Assembly: GCF_014127285.1 (NCBI RefSeq)
Contig: NZ_CP059901.1
Location: 1,054,001 to 1,118,000, forward strand
Source: Mumia sp. ZJ1417
Lineage (GTDB): Bacteria > Actinomycetota > Actinomycetes > Propionibacteriales > Nocardioidaceae
Direction: 5' to 3'
Length of the DNA stretch: 64,000 nt
Under the pieces are notes generated by a model. It ran no database searches and had not been told where the DNA came from. It saw only the letters and a list, made by a program, of their open reading frames with translations. A program made the position numbers and the translations under genes. Shown one piece after another: positions 8,282 through 16,364 of this stretch (position 1 is the stretch's first letter; every line of letters starts with the position of its first letter).

Positions 8282-10692
8282 CCACCAAGGCGTTCGGAGA
8301 GCGCGTCGCACGCGTCGAGGACGAGCGGTTCCTGCGCGGCCGCGGCCGCTATCTCGACGACCTCGCGCCCGACGCCCTGCACGTCGCGGTGCTGCGCTCG
8401 CCGCACGCGCACGCCCGCATCCTCGACATCGACGTCGACCCTGTGCTCGACCTCGACGGGGTCGTCGCGGTCTACACGTACGACGACCTCACGGGCGCGA
8501 TGGCCGAGCCTCTGCCGATGCTCATCCCGCACCCCGACCTCACCCACGGGCGCACCCAGTACGCGCTGGCCAAGGACCAGGTCAACTACGTCGGCGAGGC
8601 GATCGCGATGGTCGTCGCGGTCGACCGCTACGTCGCCGAGGACGCCGTCGGCCGGATCGTCGTCTCGTACGAGGTGATGACGCCGGTCGTCGGGCTCGAC
8701 GCCGCACGCGCCGCCGAGCGGCTCGTCCACGACGACGTCCCCGGCAACGTCGCGGCGACGTCCACCCAGGCGACCGGGGACGCGATGGCGGCGATCGGCC
8801 GAGCCCCGCACCGGCTCGCGCTCGACCTCGACATCGAGCGCAGCGCGTGCACCCCGATGGAAGGGCGCGGCACGGTCGCGAAGTGGGATACCGACAACGG
8901 CCGCCTCGAGGTCTGGTCGTCCACGCAGACGTCGACCGGTGTGCGCGCCGCGATCGCCTCCAAGCTCGGCCTCGACCTTTCCGTCGTCGACGTGATCACG
9001 CCCGACGTCGGCGGAGGATTCGGCGTGAAGGTTGTCCACCCGTGGCCTGAGGAGGTCCTCGTCCCGATGGCGGCGATGGCGCTCGGACGTCCGGTGAAGT
9101 TCACCGAGGACCGCCGCGAGCACTTCATCTCCGCCGCCCACGAACGCGCCCAGCAGCAGCACGTCGAGGTCGGCTTCGACGACGACGGCCGCATCCTCGG
9201 GCTGGACGTCGAGGTCTGGCACGACAACGGCGCCTACCTCCCGTACGGCCTGATCGTCCCGATCATCACGACCACGCAGCTGCTCGGCCCGTACAAGCCG
9301 CCGGTCTACAAGGCGACGTTCCACAGCCTCTACACCAACACGGTGATCGTGACGCCCTACCGCGGCGCCGGCCGTCCGCAGGGCGTGTTCGCGATGGAGC
9401 GCACGATGGACGCGATCGCCTCGTACCTCGGCAAGGACCGCACGGAGGTGCGCTCCGCCAACTTCATCCAGCCCGACGAGTTCCCGTACGACCAGGGGCT
9501 GATCTTCCAGGACGGCAAGCCGCTGATCTATGACTCCGGCGACTTCCCGCAGATGCTCGACAAGCTCAAGACGCTGGTCGGCTGGGACGAATTCGGCGCG
9601 TTCCGCGACGAGATGCGCGCCCAGGGCCGTACGGTCGGGATGGGCATCGGCTGCTACGTCGAGGGCACCGGCGTCGGCCCGTACGAAGGCGGGCACATCC
9701 AGGTCGAGACGACCGGCAAGATCAAGGTCTCGACCGGCCTGACGACGCAGGGCCAGGGTCACCAGACGGCGTTCGCGCAGATCGTCGCCGACGAGCTCGG
9801 GGTGCGTTTCGAGGACGTCGAGGTCGTCACCGGCGACACCCGCCGCATGCCGTACGCGGTCGGCACGTACGCCTCGCGTGCCGCGGTCATGAGCGGTTCG
9901 GCGATCGCGCTGTCCGCCCGGTCGGTCAAGCGCAAGGCGCTGGAGCTGGCCGCCGAGGCGCTCGAGGCGAACGTCGACGACCTCGAGATCGCCGACGGCG
10001 TCGTCTCCGTCAAGGGTGCTCCGGGCGCGCAGGTCTCGCTCGGCACGCTCGCGGTGCTCAGCAATCCGCTGCGCTACGCGTTCGACGAGGCGAGCAAGGC
10101 GGCGACGCAGTTCTCCGTCGGCGACCCCAACAAGGTGCCGGTGCCCGAGGGCACGTCGCCCGGGCTCGAGAGCCGCGACTTCTACTCGCCGCCGCGCTCG
10201 ACGTTCGCCTCCGGCATGCACGCCGTGATCGTCGAGACCGACCCGGACACGGCCGAGATCACGATCCTCAAGTACGCCGTCGTCCACGACTGCGGGCGAC
10301 TCATCAACCCGATGATCGTCGAGGGACAGATCCATGGCGGTGTCGCACAGGGTGTGGGTGGGGCGCTGTACGAGCGGATGGCGTACGACGAGCACGGGCA
10401 GCTCCAGAACGCCTCGTTCATGGACTTCCTCATGCCGTACGTCACCGAGGTGCCGAAGACGATCGACGTCGACCACCTCGAGACGCCGTCGCCGCTGAAC
10501 CCGCTCGGCATCAAGGGCGCGGGCGAGGCCGGTGTCATCCCGAGCGCGGCGGTGTTCGCGTCGGCGATCGAGGACGCCGAGGGCTTCACGATCACGCGGA
10601 TGCCGATCTCACCGAGCGAGCTGTACGACCTGCGGCGCACGCACGCAGGATCCGACGAGGCGGCAGTGGTCGCTGTGGAGGGAGACTCATGA
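8278..10692 (+). CDS. Molybdenum hydroxylase large (Mo-binding) subunit, xanthine dehydrogenase family
   Basis: This 804-residue subunit holds the molybdopterin cytosine dinucleotide site. Family features include the N-terminal RVEDERFLRGRGRYLDD, GGGFGVK (about 245), PYRGAGRPQG near residue 360 and a GAGEAGVIPS segment near 750 that carries the base-catalytic glutamate. The PYRGAGR loop is the form II type and lacks the AYXCSFR of true CO dehydrogenases, so this is not a CO oxidiser. Given the UraA-like permease in the same operon and a barbiturase-family enzyme at 26.3 kb, hydroxylation of uracil or thymine to a barbiturate is the most economical proposal. A purine, hydantoin or nicotinate-like substrate cannot be excluded. 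Confidence 0.93.
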   Translation: MTTKAFGERVARVEDERFLRGRGRYLDDLAPDALHVAVLRSPHAHARILDIDVDPVLDLDGVVAVYTYDDLTGAMAEPLPMLIPHPDLTHGRTQYALAKDQVNYVGEAIAMVVAVDRYVAEDAVGRIVVSYEVMTPVVGLDAARAAERLVHDDVPGNVAATSTQATGDAMAAIGRAPHRLALDLDIERSACTPMEGRGTVAKWDTDNGRLEVWSSTQTSTGVRAAIASKLGLDLSVVDVITPDVGGGFGVKVVHPWPEEVLVPMAAMALGRPVKFTEDRREHFISAAHERAQQQHVEVGFDDDGRILGLDVEVWHDNGAYLPYGLIVPIITTTQLLGPYKPPVYKATFHSLYTNTVIVTPYRGAGRPQGVFAMERTMDAIASYLGKDRTEVRSANFIQPDEFPYDQGLIFQDGKPLIYDSGDFPQMLDKLKTLVGWDEFGAFRDEMRAQGRTVGMGIGCYVEGTGVGPYEGGHIQVETTGKIKVSTGLTTQGQGHQTAFAQIVADELGVRFEDVEVVTGDTRRMPYAVGTYASRAAVMSGSAIALSARSVKRKALELAAEALEANVDDLEIADGVVSVKGAPGAQVSLGTLAVLSNPLRYAFDEASKAATQFSVGDPNKVPVPEGTSPGLESRDFYSPPRSTFASGMHAVIVETDPDTAEITILKYAVVHDCGRLINPMIVEGQIHGGVAQGVGGALYERMAYDEHGQLQNASFMDFLMPYVTEVPKTIDVDHLETPSPLNPLGIKGAGEAGVIPSAAVFASAIEDAEGFTITRMPISPSELYDLRRTHAGSDEAAVVAVEGDS

Positions 10693-11327
10693 AGGTTGCT
10701 GGACAAGCGGTGCTCAACGCCCCCGTGGACGCGGTCTGGACCGCGCTGCTCGACCCAGCGGTGCTCGTCCGCACGATCCCGGGCTGCGAGGTGCTGGAGG
10801 CGACGGGCGAGAACGCCTACGCCATGACGGTCAGCGCCGGCGTTGCGTCGATCCGCGGGACGTACGCCGGCACCTGCACGTTGAGCGACCTCGTCCCTCA
10901 CCAGTCTCTGGTGATGCGTGCCGAGGGCGCGGGAGCTCCCGGCACGGTCGCGGCGGACGTCGCGGTGCGCTTTTCCGACAATGGTGACGGGACGACCGGG
11001 GTCGCGTACGCCGCGGACGCGGTCGTCGGCGGCATGATCGGCGGCGTCGGGCAGCGGATGCTGACGGCGGTGAGCAAGCGGATGGCCGGCGAGTTCTTCG
11101 GTGCCGTCGACGACGCGATCGCCAGTTCTTCGTTGGTCGAGGGCGGTTCTCCGTCGGTCGAGCCTGTCGAGACCCCCGCCGTCGGCCAGCGCTTCACCGC
11201 CCCCGCACCAGCGGCGGGCGGTCGCAGCGGATCGACCGACGACTTCGTCAAGGGAGCCGTCCTCGGCGGCGTCCTGGTCCTGGCGGGTGTGATCGTCGGA
11301 GGGCTGTTCGGGCGCCGGTCGCGATGA
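10689..11327 (+). CDS. CoxG-like SRPBCC protein with C-terminal membrane anchor
   Basis: This 212-residue protein starts with a CoxG/SRPBCC lipid- or cofactor-binding domain (about 1-145, including KVAGQAVLNAPVDAVWTALL and IPGCEVLE). CoxG proteins are thought to help dock molybdenum hydroxylases at the membrane. A Ser/Pro/Glu linker follows, partly encoded by the dispersed repeat at 11156-11174 (SVEPVETP). The end is a single hydrophobic segment, GAVLGGVLVLAGVIVGGLFG, before a basic tail, so the protein is probably tail-anchored. It is coupled by ATGA overlaps to the large subunit and to the amidase. Confidence 0.88.
   Translation: MKVAGQAVLNAPVDAVWTALLDPAVLVRTIPGCEVLEATGENAYAMTVSAGVASIRGTYAGTCTLSDLVPHQSLVMRAEGAGAPGTVAADVAVRFSDNGDGTTGVAYAADAVVGGMIGGVGQRMLTAVSKRMAGEFFGAVDDAIASSSLVEGGSPSVEPVETPAVGQRFTAPAPAAGGRSGSTDDFVKGAVLGGVLVLAGVIVGGLFGRRSR
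11156..11174. repeat. Dispersed repeat unit inside the coxG-like gene
   Basis: This is an exact GGTCGAGCCTGTCGAGACC, with a partial TTGGTCGAG copy at about 11133. It encodes part of the linker between the SRPBCC domain and the membrane anchor. The same 19-mer occurs twice inside adnB. Confidence 0.75.
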
Positions 11328-12742
11328 TCGACGTCTACAGCAGCGCGCGGGCGATGGCGCAGGCCGTCGCCGCGCGCGAGATCTCCGCGCGAGAGTTGCT
11401 CGCCCTCCACCTCGCCCGCATCGGCCAGGTCAACGGCACGGTCAACGCGCTGGTCTCGATCGACGAGGAGCGGGCGTACGCCCAGGCGACCGCCGCGGAC
11501 GAGCGGACGCTGTCGGGGGAGCCGCTCGGCGTGCTCCACGGGCTCCCGTACGCGGTCAAGGACACCCACCACGTCGCCGGCTGGCGGACGACGTTCGGCT
11601 CGCCGGTGATGGCCGACCACGTGTCGGCGTACGACGAGCTCGTCGTCGAGCGGGTGCGCGCGGCGGGTGCGGTGGTGGTCGCGAAGTCGAACACGCCGGA
11701 GTTCGCGTCCGGGTCCCACACGTTCAACCCCGTGTTTGGCACGACGGTGAACCCGTACGACACCGGCCGTTCGGCGGGCGGGTCGAGCGGCGGTGCGGCC
11801 GCCGCGCTCGCGGCCGGGATGGTGCCGCTGGCCGACGGGTCGGACATGGGCGGCTCCCTGCGCAACCCGGCGTCGTTCTGCAACGTGGTCGGGCTGCGTC
11901 CGACCTGGGGGCGGGTCCCGACCTGGCCGACGTGGAACCTCTGGGAGACCGTGTCTGTGCAGGGGCCGCTCGCGCGGGACGTCTCCGACCTCGCGCTGCT
12001 GCTGAGCGTGCTGGCGGGGCCCGACCCGCGTGTCCCGACGGCGGACTCGACGGCGGGCGAGGTGTTCCGCGAGGTGCGTCCCGCGTCGCTCGACGGGCTA
12101 CGGGTCGCGCTGTCGGTCGACCTCGGGGGCGCGTTCGAGGTGGAGGCGTCGGTCGCCGACATCGTCCGCGCCCAGGCGGGTGTCTTCGCCGGTGCGGGCG
12201 CGCACATCGAGGAGGCGTGGCCGGAGCTGCCCGACGCCGAGGCTGCGTTCCGAACGCTGCGCGCGTGGCTCATGGACTACACGCTCGGTGGTGTCCTCGA
12301 CTCGCGCCCGGACGACCTCAAGCCGTCCCTCGCCGACAACATTCGTGCCGGGCGGCCCCTGTCCGGGCACGACGTCGCCGTTGCGTACGCCCAGCGGACA
12401 GCGCTCGCCGAGAAGGCCCGCGAGTTCTTCACGCGCTACGACGTGCTCGCGCTGCCGGTGAGCCAGGTCCCGCCGTTCCCGGCCGACCAGGAGTACCCGC
12501 ACGCGATCAACGGGCGTCCGCAGGAGACATACCTCGACTGGATGCGCGCGGCGTTCCTCATCACGGTGACCGGGTGCCCCGCGATCAGCGTGCCGGCGGG
12601 GTTCACGCCCGACGGCCTGCCCGTGGGGCTGCAGCTCGTCGGGCCCGCAGGCTCCGAGCGTCGGCTGCTCGCGATCGCGCGTGCGTACGAACAGCTGTCG
12701 GGTGCAGGCGTGGGGGTCGGTGGCCCACGCCCTGCCCTCTGA
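11324..12742 (+). CDS. Amidase-signature family hydrolase
   Basis: This 472-residue enzyme has the complete Ser-cisSer-Lys triad of the amidase-signature family: Lys79 in LPYAVKDTH, Ser154 in GRSAGGSSGG and the nucleophile Ser178 in DMGGSLRNPASFCNVVGLRP. It hydrolyses a C-N amide bond. It is the last gene of the permease/molybdenum-hydroxylase operon, coupled to the CoxG-like gene by ATGA. In the oxidative pyrimidine route a ureidomalonase splits ureidomalonate to urea and malonate, and this amidase is the obvious candidate. Alternatively it could deamidate malonamate left after carbamoyl transfer. The substrate is inferred only from position. Confidence 0.92.
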   Translation: MIDVYSSARAMAQAVAAREISARELLALHLARIGQVNGTVNALVSIDEERAYAQATAADERTLSGEPLGVLHGLPYAVKDTHHVAGWRTTFGSPVMADHVSAYDELVVERVRAAGAVVVAKSNTPEFASGSHTFNPVFGTTVNPYDTGRSAGGSSGGAAAALAAGMVPLADGSDMGGSLRNPASFCNVVGLRPTWGRVPTWPTWNLWETVSVQGPLARDVSDLALLLSVLAGPDPRVPTADSTAGEVFREVRPASLDGLRVALSVDLGGAFEVEASVADIVRAQAGVFAGAGAHIEEAWPELPDAEAAFRTLRAWLMDYTLGGVLDSRPDDLKPSLADNIRAGRPLSGHDVAVAYAQRTALAEKAREFFTRYDVLALPVSQVPPFPADQEYPHAINGRPQETYLDWMRAAFLITVTGCPAISVPAGFTPDGLPVGLQLVGPAGSERRLLAIARAYEQLSGAGVGVGGPRPAL

Positions 12743-12779
12743 TCGGCTCACCGCCCGCATCGCTCCGGCGGGGGCCGCG

Positions 12780-13415
12780 TCACGCCTTGCGAGAGGTCCG
12801 CGACCGGGCCGGCAGGCGCATCGTGAGGAGCTTCGCGCGCGGCGCGATCCGGCCGGCGAGCGCGAAGACTCCCTCCGTACGGGACTGGTCGGGGTCGATC
12901 ACCGAGAACAGGTTCACCCCGAGATAGAACGTGATCGCGGCGTTGGCGACCTCGCGCGCGGGCAGCAGCCGGCCTAGCGGGGTGCCTCCCGCGACGCGCT
13001 CCCAGCTCTCCTCGACGAAGCGCACCCATGGGTCCGCACGGGCGGTGATCGCCTCCCGCAGCTCGGGTTTGGTGACCGCCGCCGCGACGATCTCGCTGAA
13101 CTGCGCGAGGTAGCCGCGCTCCAGGTCGGTGAGGTAGATCTGCTTCGCCGCGGCGACGAGGTCCTCGACCGTACGGACGCCCTCGACGGTGCGACGGTGC
13201 ATCGCCATGCGCGCCTCGGACGACCGGTCGAGCGCGGCGAGGAGCAGCGGGTCGACTCCGCCGAAGTGGTAGAAGACCAGCGCAGAGTTGACCCCCGCCT
13301 CCGCCGCGATGACCCGAGCGGACGTGCCGTCGTACCCGCGCTCGCGCAGCACCACGTCGGCGGCGTCGAGCAGTCGCCGTCTGGTGTCCTCGCTGTTCTG
13401 ACGTGTGGCCGCCAT
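12780..13415 (-). CDS. TetR-family transcriptional repressor
   Basis: This 211-residue regulator has an N-terminal TetR helix-turn-helix (about 8-55, with TRRRLLDAADVVLRERGYDG, ARVIAAEAGVNSALVFYHF) and a ligand-binding C-terminal domain. The start at 13415 was preferred to the upstream in-frame ATG at 13448 because a GGGAAGGGA ribosome binding site lies just before it. It diverges from the SRPBCC/methyltransferase pair. The palindrome at 13453-13470 lies between them and is its likely operator. It converges on the amidase gene with a short gap. Confidence 0.92.
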   Translation of the reverse strand: MAATRQNSEDTRRRLLDAADVVLRERGYDGTSARVIAAEAGVNSALVFYHFGGVDPLLLAALDRSSEARMAMHRRTVEGVRTVEDLVAAAKQIYLTDLERGYLAQFSEIVAAAVTKPELREAITARADPWVRFVEESWERVAGGTPLGRLLPAREVANAAITFYLGVNLFSVIDPDQSRTEGVFALAGRIAPRAKLLTMRLPARSRTSRKA

Positions 13416-13452
13416 ATGATCCCTTCCCTCGCCGACGGCCTTCAGCATATGC

Positions 13453-13470
13453 TTTAATCACTCGATTAAA
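13453..13470. promoter_or_regulatory. TetR-type operator palindrome
   Basis: TTTAATC-ACTC-GATTAAA is a perfect 7+7 bp inverted repeat in an unusually AT-rich patch, between a leftward TetR gene and a rightward membrane-protein gene. Size and position fit a TetR dimer site that would repress both directions. A related but different palindrome marks the other TetR-controlled unit at 17921. Confidence 0.65.
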
Positions 13471-13499
13471 CTTGCTGGACCCACGAGAGGCGACCGCAG

Positions 13500-14465
13500 A
13501 TGGAGCCCTATCCCCACGACAGCTCCGCCGACCCGCACGACGACCCGCGACCCCGGTCGAGCCCCGCGCGCATGCTCCTCGCCGGCATCACGCTGGCACT
13601 CTTCGCCGCGATGCTCGTCGCTGAAGCGCTCGGCAGCGCCGGTCTCGAGGAGACCTCGCTGTTCTACGTCGGCATTCCCGCCCTGATCGCGGTGACGGTC
13701 GTCCTCACCGCCCGTCCCAAGAACGCCGTCGGCGTCGCTCTCGCGACCACCACCGTCGGACTCGCGCTCGCGGGACCGCTGCTCGACGAGGGCGTCGTCT
13801 GCCTGCTCATCGCGGCGCCGCTCTTCTACGGTGTCGCCGCGCTCGTCGGTCTCCTCGCGCAGGCCGCGCGCGGCGGCGGGCACCGCGCGCTCGTCGCGGC
13901 GCCCCTGCTGGCGCTGATCGCCCTCGAGGGAGTCGGCGGGGTAAACCTGATTCCACGCCACGACAACGCGGGCACGACCGTGACCATCGGCGCCGCGCCG
14001 GCACGAGTCGAGGCGGCGCTCGCCGCGCCGCCCGAGTTCGGCCCGTACGAGGCACCCTTCCTGCGGGCGCTGCCGTTCCCGAAGCCGGTGCGCGCGACGG
14101 GGAGCGGCCTGAGCGTCGGCGACGCGCGGCTCATCGCCTTCACGCCGCGCCGCAGCCTGGGTCTCGGGTCCACGCCCACCCCTCGGTCGATGGAGCTGCG
14201 GGTCGTCGAGTCCACGTCCACGGCCGACGCGGGCCGAGTCGTCTTCGACGTGACGGCCGACTCGACCCTCGCCCGCTGGCTGGACCTGCGACGTGCCGTC
14301 GTCACCTGGTCGGCGTCCGCGGGTGGGACGGAGATGACGTGGCGCCTGGAGTACGCACGCACGTTCGACCCGTCGTGGTACTTCGGACCGGTCCAGCACC
14401 ACGCGGTCGCAGACGCGGCGGGCTATCTCGCCGAGACCTTCGCGGACACGGCCGAGGCGGAGTGA
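13500..14465 (+). CDS. Membrane protein with SRPBCC-like C-terminal domain
   Basis: This 321-residue protein has a Pro/Asp-rich N-terminus and about four hydrophobic segments between residues 24 and 148 (for example MLLAGITLALFAAMLVAEAL and ALVAAPLLALIALEGVGGV). A soluble region of about 160 residues follows; its alternating pattern and terminal WRLEYARTFDPSWYFGPVQH are reminiscent of SRPBCC/polyketide-cyclase folds. It is followed after three bases by the methyltransferase gene and diverges from a TetR repressor across a palindrome, so the two genes form a TetR-controlled operon. Function is unknown. Confidence 0.72.
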   Translation: MEPYPHDSSADPHDDPRPRSSPARMLLAGITLALFAAMLVAEALGSAGLEETSLFYVGIPALIAVTVVLTARPKNAVGVALATTTVGLALAGPLLDEGVVCLLIAAPLFYGVAALVGLLAQAARGGGHRALVAAPLLALIALEGVGGVNLIPRHDNAGTTVTIGAAPARVEAALAAPPEFGPYEAPFLRALPFPKPVRATGSGLSVGDARLIAFTPRRSLGLGSTPTPRSMELRVVESTSTADAGRVVFDVTADSTLARWLDLRRAVVTWSASAGGTEMTWRLEYARTFDPSWYFGPVQHHAVADAAGYLAETFADTAEAE

Positions 14466-14468
14466 GCG

Positions 14469-15698
14469 GTGAGAGATCCGGCCACCGTACGCGCGCTCGG
14501 CCTCACCGTCCCCGTGCTCGCCGTGGTCCTCCTCGCCCTCTGGCGACGACCCGGTGCGCGACGGCTTGCAGCGATCCTCCTCGCGACCGCCTGGGCGGCG
14601 GTCGCCCTGCTGCCGGTGAACCTCCTCGCGATCGCCGCCGGCTGGTGGTCGTTCGACGCCGACGGCGCGCTCTGGCAGGGCATCCCCGTCGACCTGTGGC
14701 TGGCGTGGGCGCTCCTGTGGGGTGCCGTCCCCGCCCTGGTCGCGCCGGCGCTGCCGCCGCTGCTCGTCGGGGCCGTCCTCGTGTGGGTCGACCTCGCCTT
14801 CATGCCGTGGGGCGCACCGGTCGTCAGACTCGGTGACCCGTGGCTGGTCGGCGAGGCGATCGCGGTCCTCGCCGCCCTCGTGCCGGCGTACGCGCTGGCG
14901 CACTGGACTCTCGCCCAGCGGCACGTGACCGTACGGGCGTGGGCGCAGGCGTGGTGCGCGGGCGCGCTCCTCGTGGGTGTGCCGTTGCTCGTCGTCGGCG
15001 TCGAGTCCCGATGGTGGCCGGAGGTGACGGCGGCGGGCGTGCAGGTCGCGGTGGTGGTGAGCGTGCCTGCGGTGGCCGCGATGCGGGAGCTCGCGCGCGT
15101 CGGTGGCGGCACCCCGCTGCCGTACGACCCGCCGTCTCGGCTGGTGACCACCGGCCCGTACGCCTACGTCCGCAACCCGATGCAGGCGTCGATGGTGCTC
15201 GTGTTCTCGGTGCTCGCCGTGACCTTCGCAGAGCCGCTCCTGCTGCTCGGCGCCGTGGTGACGGTCGTCTACTCGGCGGGGCTGGCTGCCTGGCACGAAG
15301 GGAGTCAGATGGAGGAGGCGTTCGGCGAGCGGTGGACGGCGTACGAGGCGCAGGTGCCCGTGTGGGTGCCTCGCTGGCGGCCACTCGATGGTCCTCCCGC
15401 GTCGCTGTTCGTCGCTGCCGACTGCACGATGTGCACCGGACTCGGCCAGTGGCTCCTCGATCGTCGGCCGGTCGCGCTCGACGTGCGTCCCGCCGCTGAG
15501 CATCCCGAGGTGCTGCGGCGGATCACGTACGAGGCGGACGGCGTGCGTGACCAGGGTGTGGTGGCGCTTGCCCGGGCGCTGGGGCACCTTCATCTCGGGT
15601 GGGCGCTGGCCGGCTGGACGCTCGCGCTGCCGGGGGTCCGGCACTTTGCGCAGCTCGGTGCCGATGCGTTCGGCGCTGGCCCCCGGGTGTCGCGCTGA
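14469..15698 (+). CDS. ICMT/PEMT-type membrane methyltransferase fused to a DCC-like thioredoxin-fold domain
   Basis: This 409-residue protein has roughly nine hydrophobic segments. About residues 220-295 match the isoprenylcysteine carboxyl methyltransferase/phospholipid methyltransferase core, with TTGPYAYVRNPMQ and GSQMEEAFGERWTAYEAQVP. The last about 100 residues (FVAADCTMCTGLGQWLL and following) resemble the DCC (DUF393) family, with DCTMC in place of the usual DGxCxxC. The fusion suggests a membrane methyltransferase with a redox-like or binding domain. The start is GTG at 14469. It is co-transcribed with the preceding membrane gene. Confidence 0.75.
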   Translation: MRDPATVRALGLTVPVLAVVLLALWRRPGARRLAAILLATAWAAVALLPVNLLAIAAGWWSFDADGALWQGIPVDLWLAWALLWGAVPALVAPALPPLLVGAVLVWVDLAFMPWGAPVVRLGDPWLVGEAIAVLAALVPAYALAHWTLAQRHVTVRAWAQAWCAGALLVGVPLLVVGVESRWWPEVTAAGVQVAVVVSVPAVAAMRELARVGGGTPLPYDPPSRLVTTGPYAYVRNPMQASMVLVFSVLAVTFAEPLLLLGAVVTVVYSAGLAAWHEGSQMEEAFGERWTAYEAQVPVWVPRWRPLDGPPASLFVAADCTMCTGLGQWLLDRRPVALDVRPAAEHPEVLRRITYEADGVRDQGVVALARALGHLHLGWALAGWTLALPGVRHFAQLGADAFGAGPRVSR

Positions 15699-15717
15699 CC
15701 GCTGACCGAAAGATCGA

Positions 15718-15754
15718 GCCGTGCGGCGCGCCGGGGGAAGACACGCCGCACGGC
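15718..15754. terminator. Hairpin between convergent genes
   Basis: GCCGTGCGGCG at 15718-15728 pairs perfectly with CGCCGCACGGC at 15744-15754 across a 15-base loop. It lies in the 66-bp gap between the convergent methyltransferase and TetR genes, so it could terminate both. There is no long T tract. Confidence 0.5.
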
Positions 15755-15764
15755 AGCTCGGGGG

Positions 15765-16364
15765 TTATGTGAGGCCGCGGGGGGAGAGCGCGTTGCGCCA
15801 GATCCGGTCGGTGGCGTCGACCAGCTCGTCGATGTCGAGCGCGTCGCCGAGGACGAATGCGTAGTAGGCAAGGTGCGACACCATGCCGTCGAGTGCGCGG
15901 GCCGTCGGGTAGGGGTCCAACGACGGATCGGCGATCCCACGCGCTTGCATCGCCTCGATGACCGACGCGGTCTTGCGCGCGAGCGCCTCGCCACGCCGAC
16001 GACGGATGTCGCGGAACGACGGGTCCACCGCGGCGACCTCCTCGAGGACGAGCATGAGTGCGGCGTTGTGCCGGTAGTTCTCGAAGTAGCGCCGGTGTCC
16101 CTCCGCGAGCTCCTCGTACGGGTCGGCAGCGGCCGCGTCGAGTCGGGGCACCACCACGTCGTGCTGCGCTTCGTACAGCACGGCCGACAGGATCTCGGGT
16201 TTGCTCGCGAACCATGTGTAGAACGAGCCGGTGGCGCAGCCCGCTTCGCGTGCGATGTCGGCGATGCGCGAGTCGGTGAAGCCGTCCCGTTCGAAGACCG
16301 TACGGGCGGCAGCGACCAAGGCGGACCGGGTCCGGGCGCCGCGCGCGGTGGCGGGGACGGTCAT
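15765..16364 (-). CDS. TetR/AcrR-family regulator
   Basis: This 199-residue regulator has a TetR helix-turn-helix near residues 10-57 (TRSALVAAARTVFERDGFTD then IADIAREAGCATGSFYTWF). The ATG overlaps the stop of the acyl-CoA ligase by four bases, so the regulator is the second gene of a ligase-TetR operon. It probably controls its own operon through the TGAATC palindrome at 17921-17934. TetR proteins next to acyl-CoA ligases commonly sense acyl-CoA-type ligands, but the ligand here is unknown. Confidence 0.93.
   Translation of the reverse strand: MTVPATARGARTRSALVAAARTVFERDGFTDSRIADIAREAGCATGSFYTWFASKPEILSAVLYEAQHDVVVPRLDAAAADPYEELAEGHRRYFENYRHNAALMLVLEEVAAVDPSFRDIRRRRGEALARKTASVIEAMQARGIADPSLDPYPTARALDGMVSHLAYYAFVLGDALDIDELVDATDRIWRNALSPRGLT

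Noticed and set aside
8158-10476. A 772-residue open frame antisense to the molybdenum-hydroxylase large subunit
   Set aside because: Composition is VDRDVR-like repetition typical of antisense frames, and the sense frame has clear motifs and coupling.
6822-11327. CO dehydrogenase (coxMSLG) as the function of the molybdenum enzyme
   Set aside because: The large subunit lacks the AYXCSFR loop and has PYRGAGR; the permease partner is nucleobase type.
13458-15644. A 728-residue minus-strand frame over the membrane methyltransferase pair
   Set aside because: Arg/His/Pro-rich antisense shadow without recognisable sequence.
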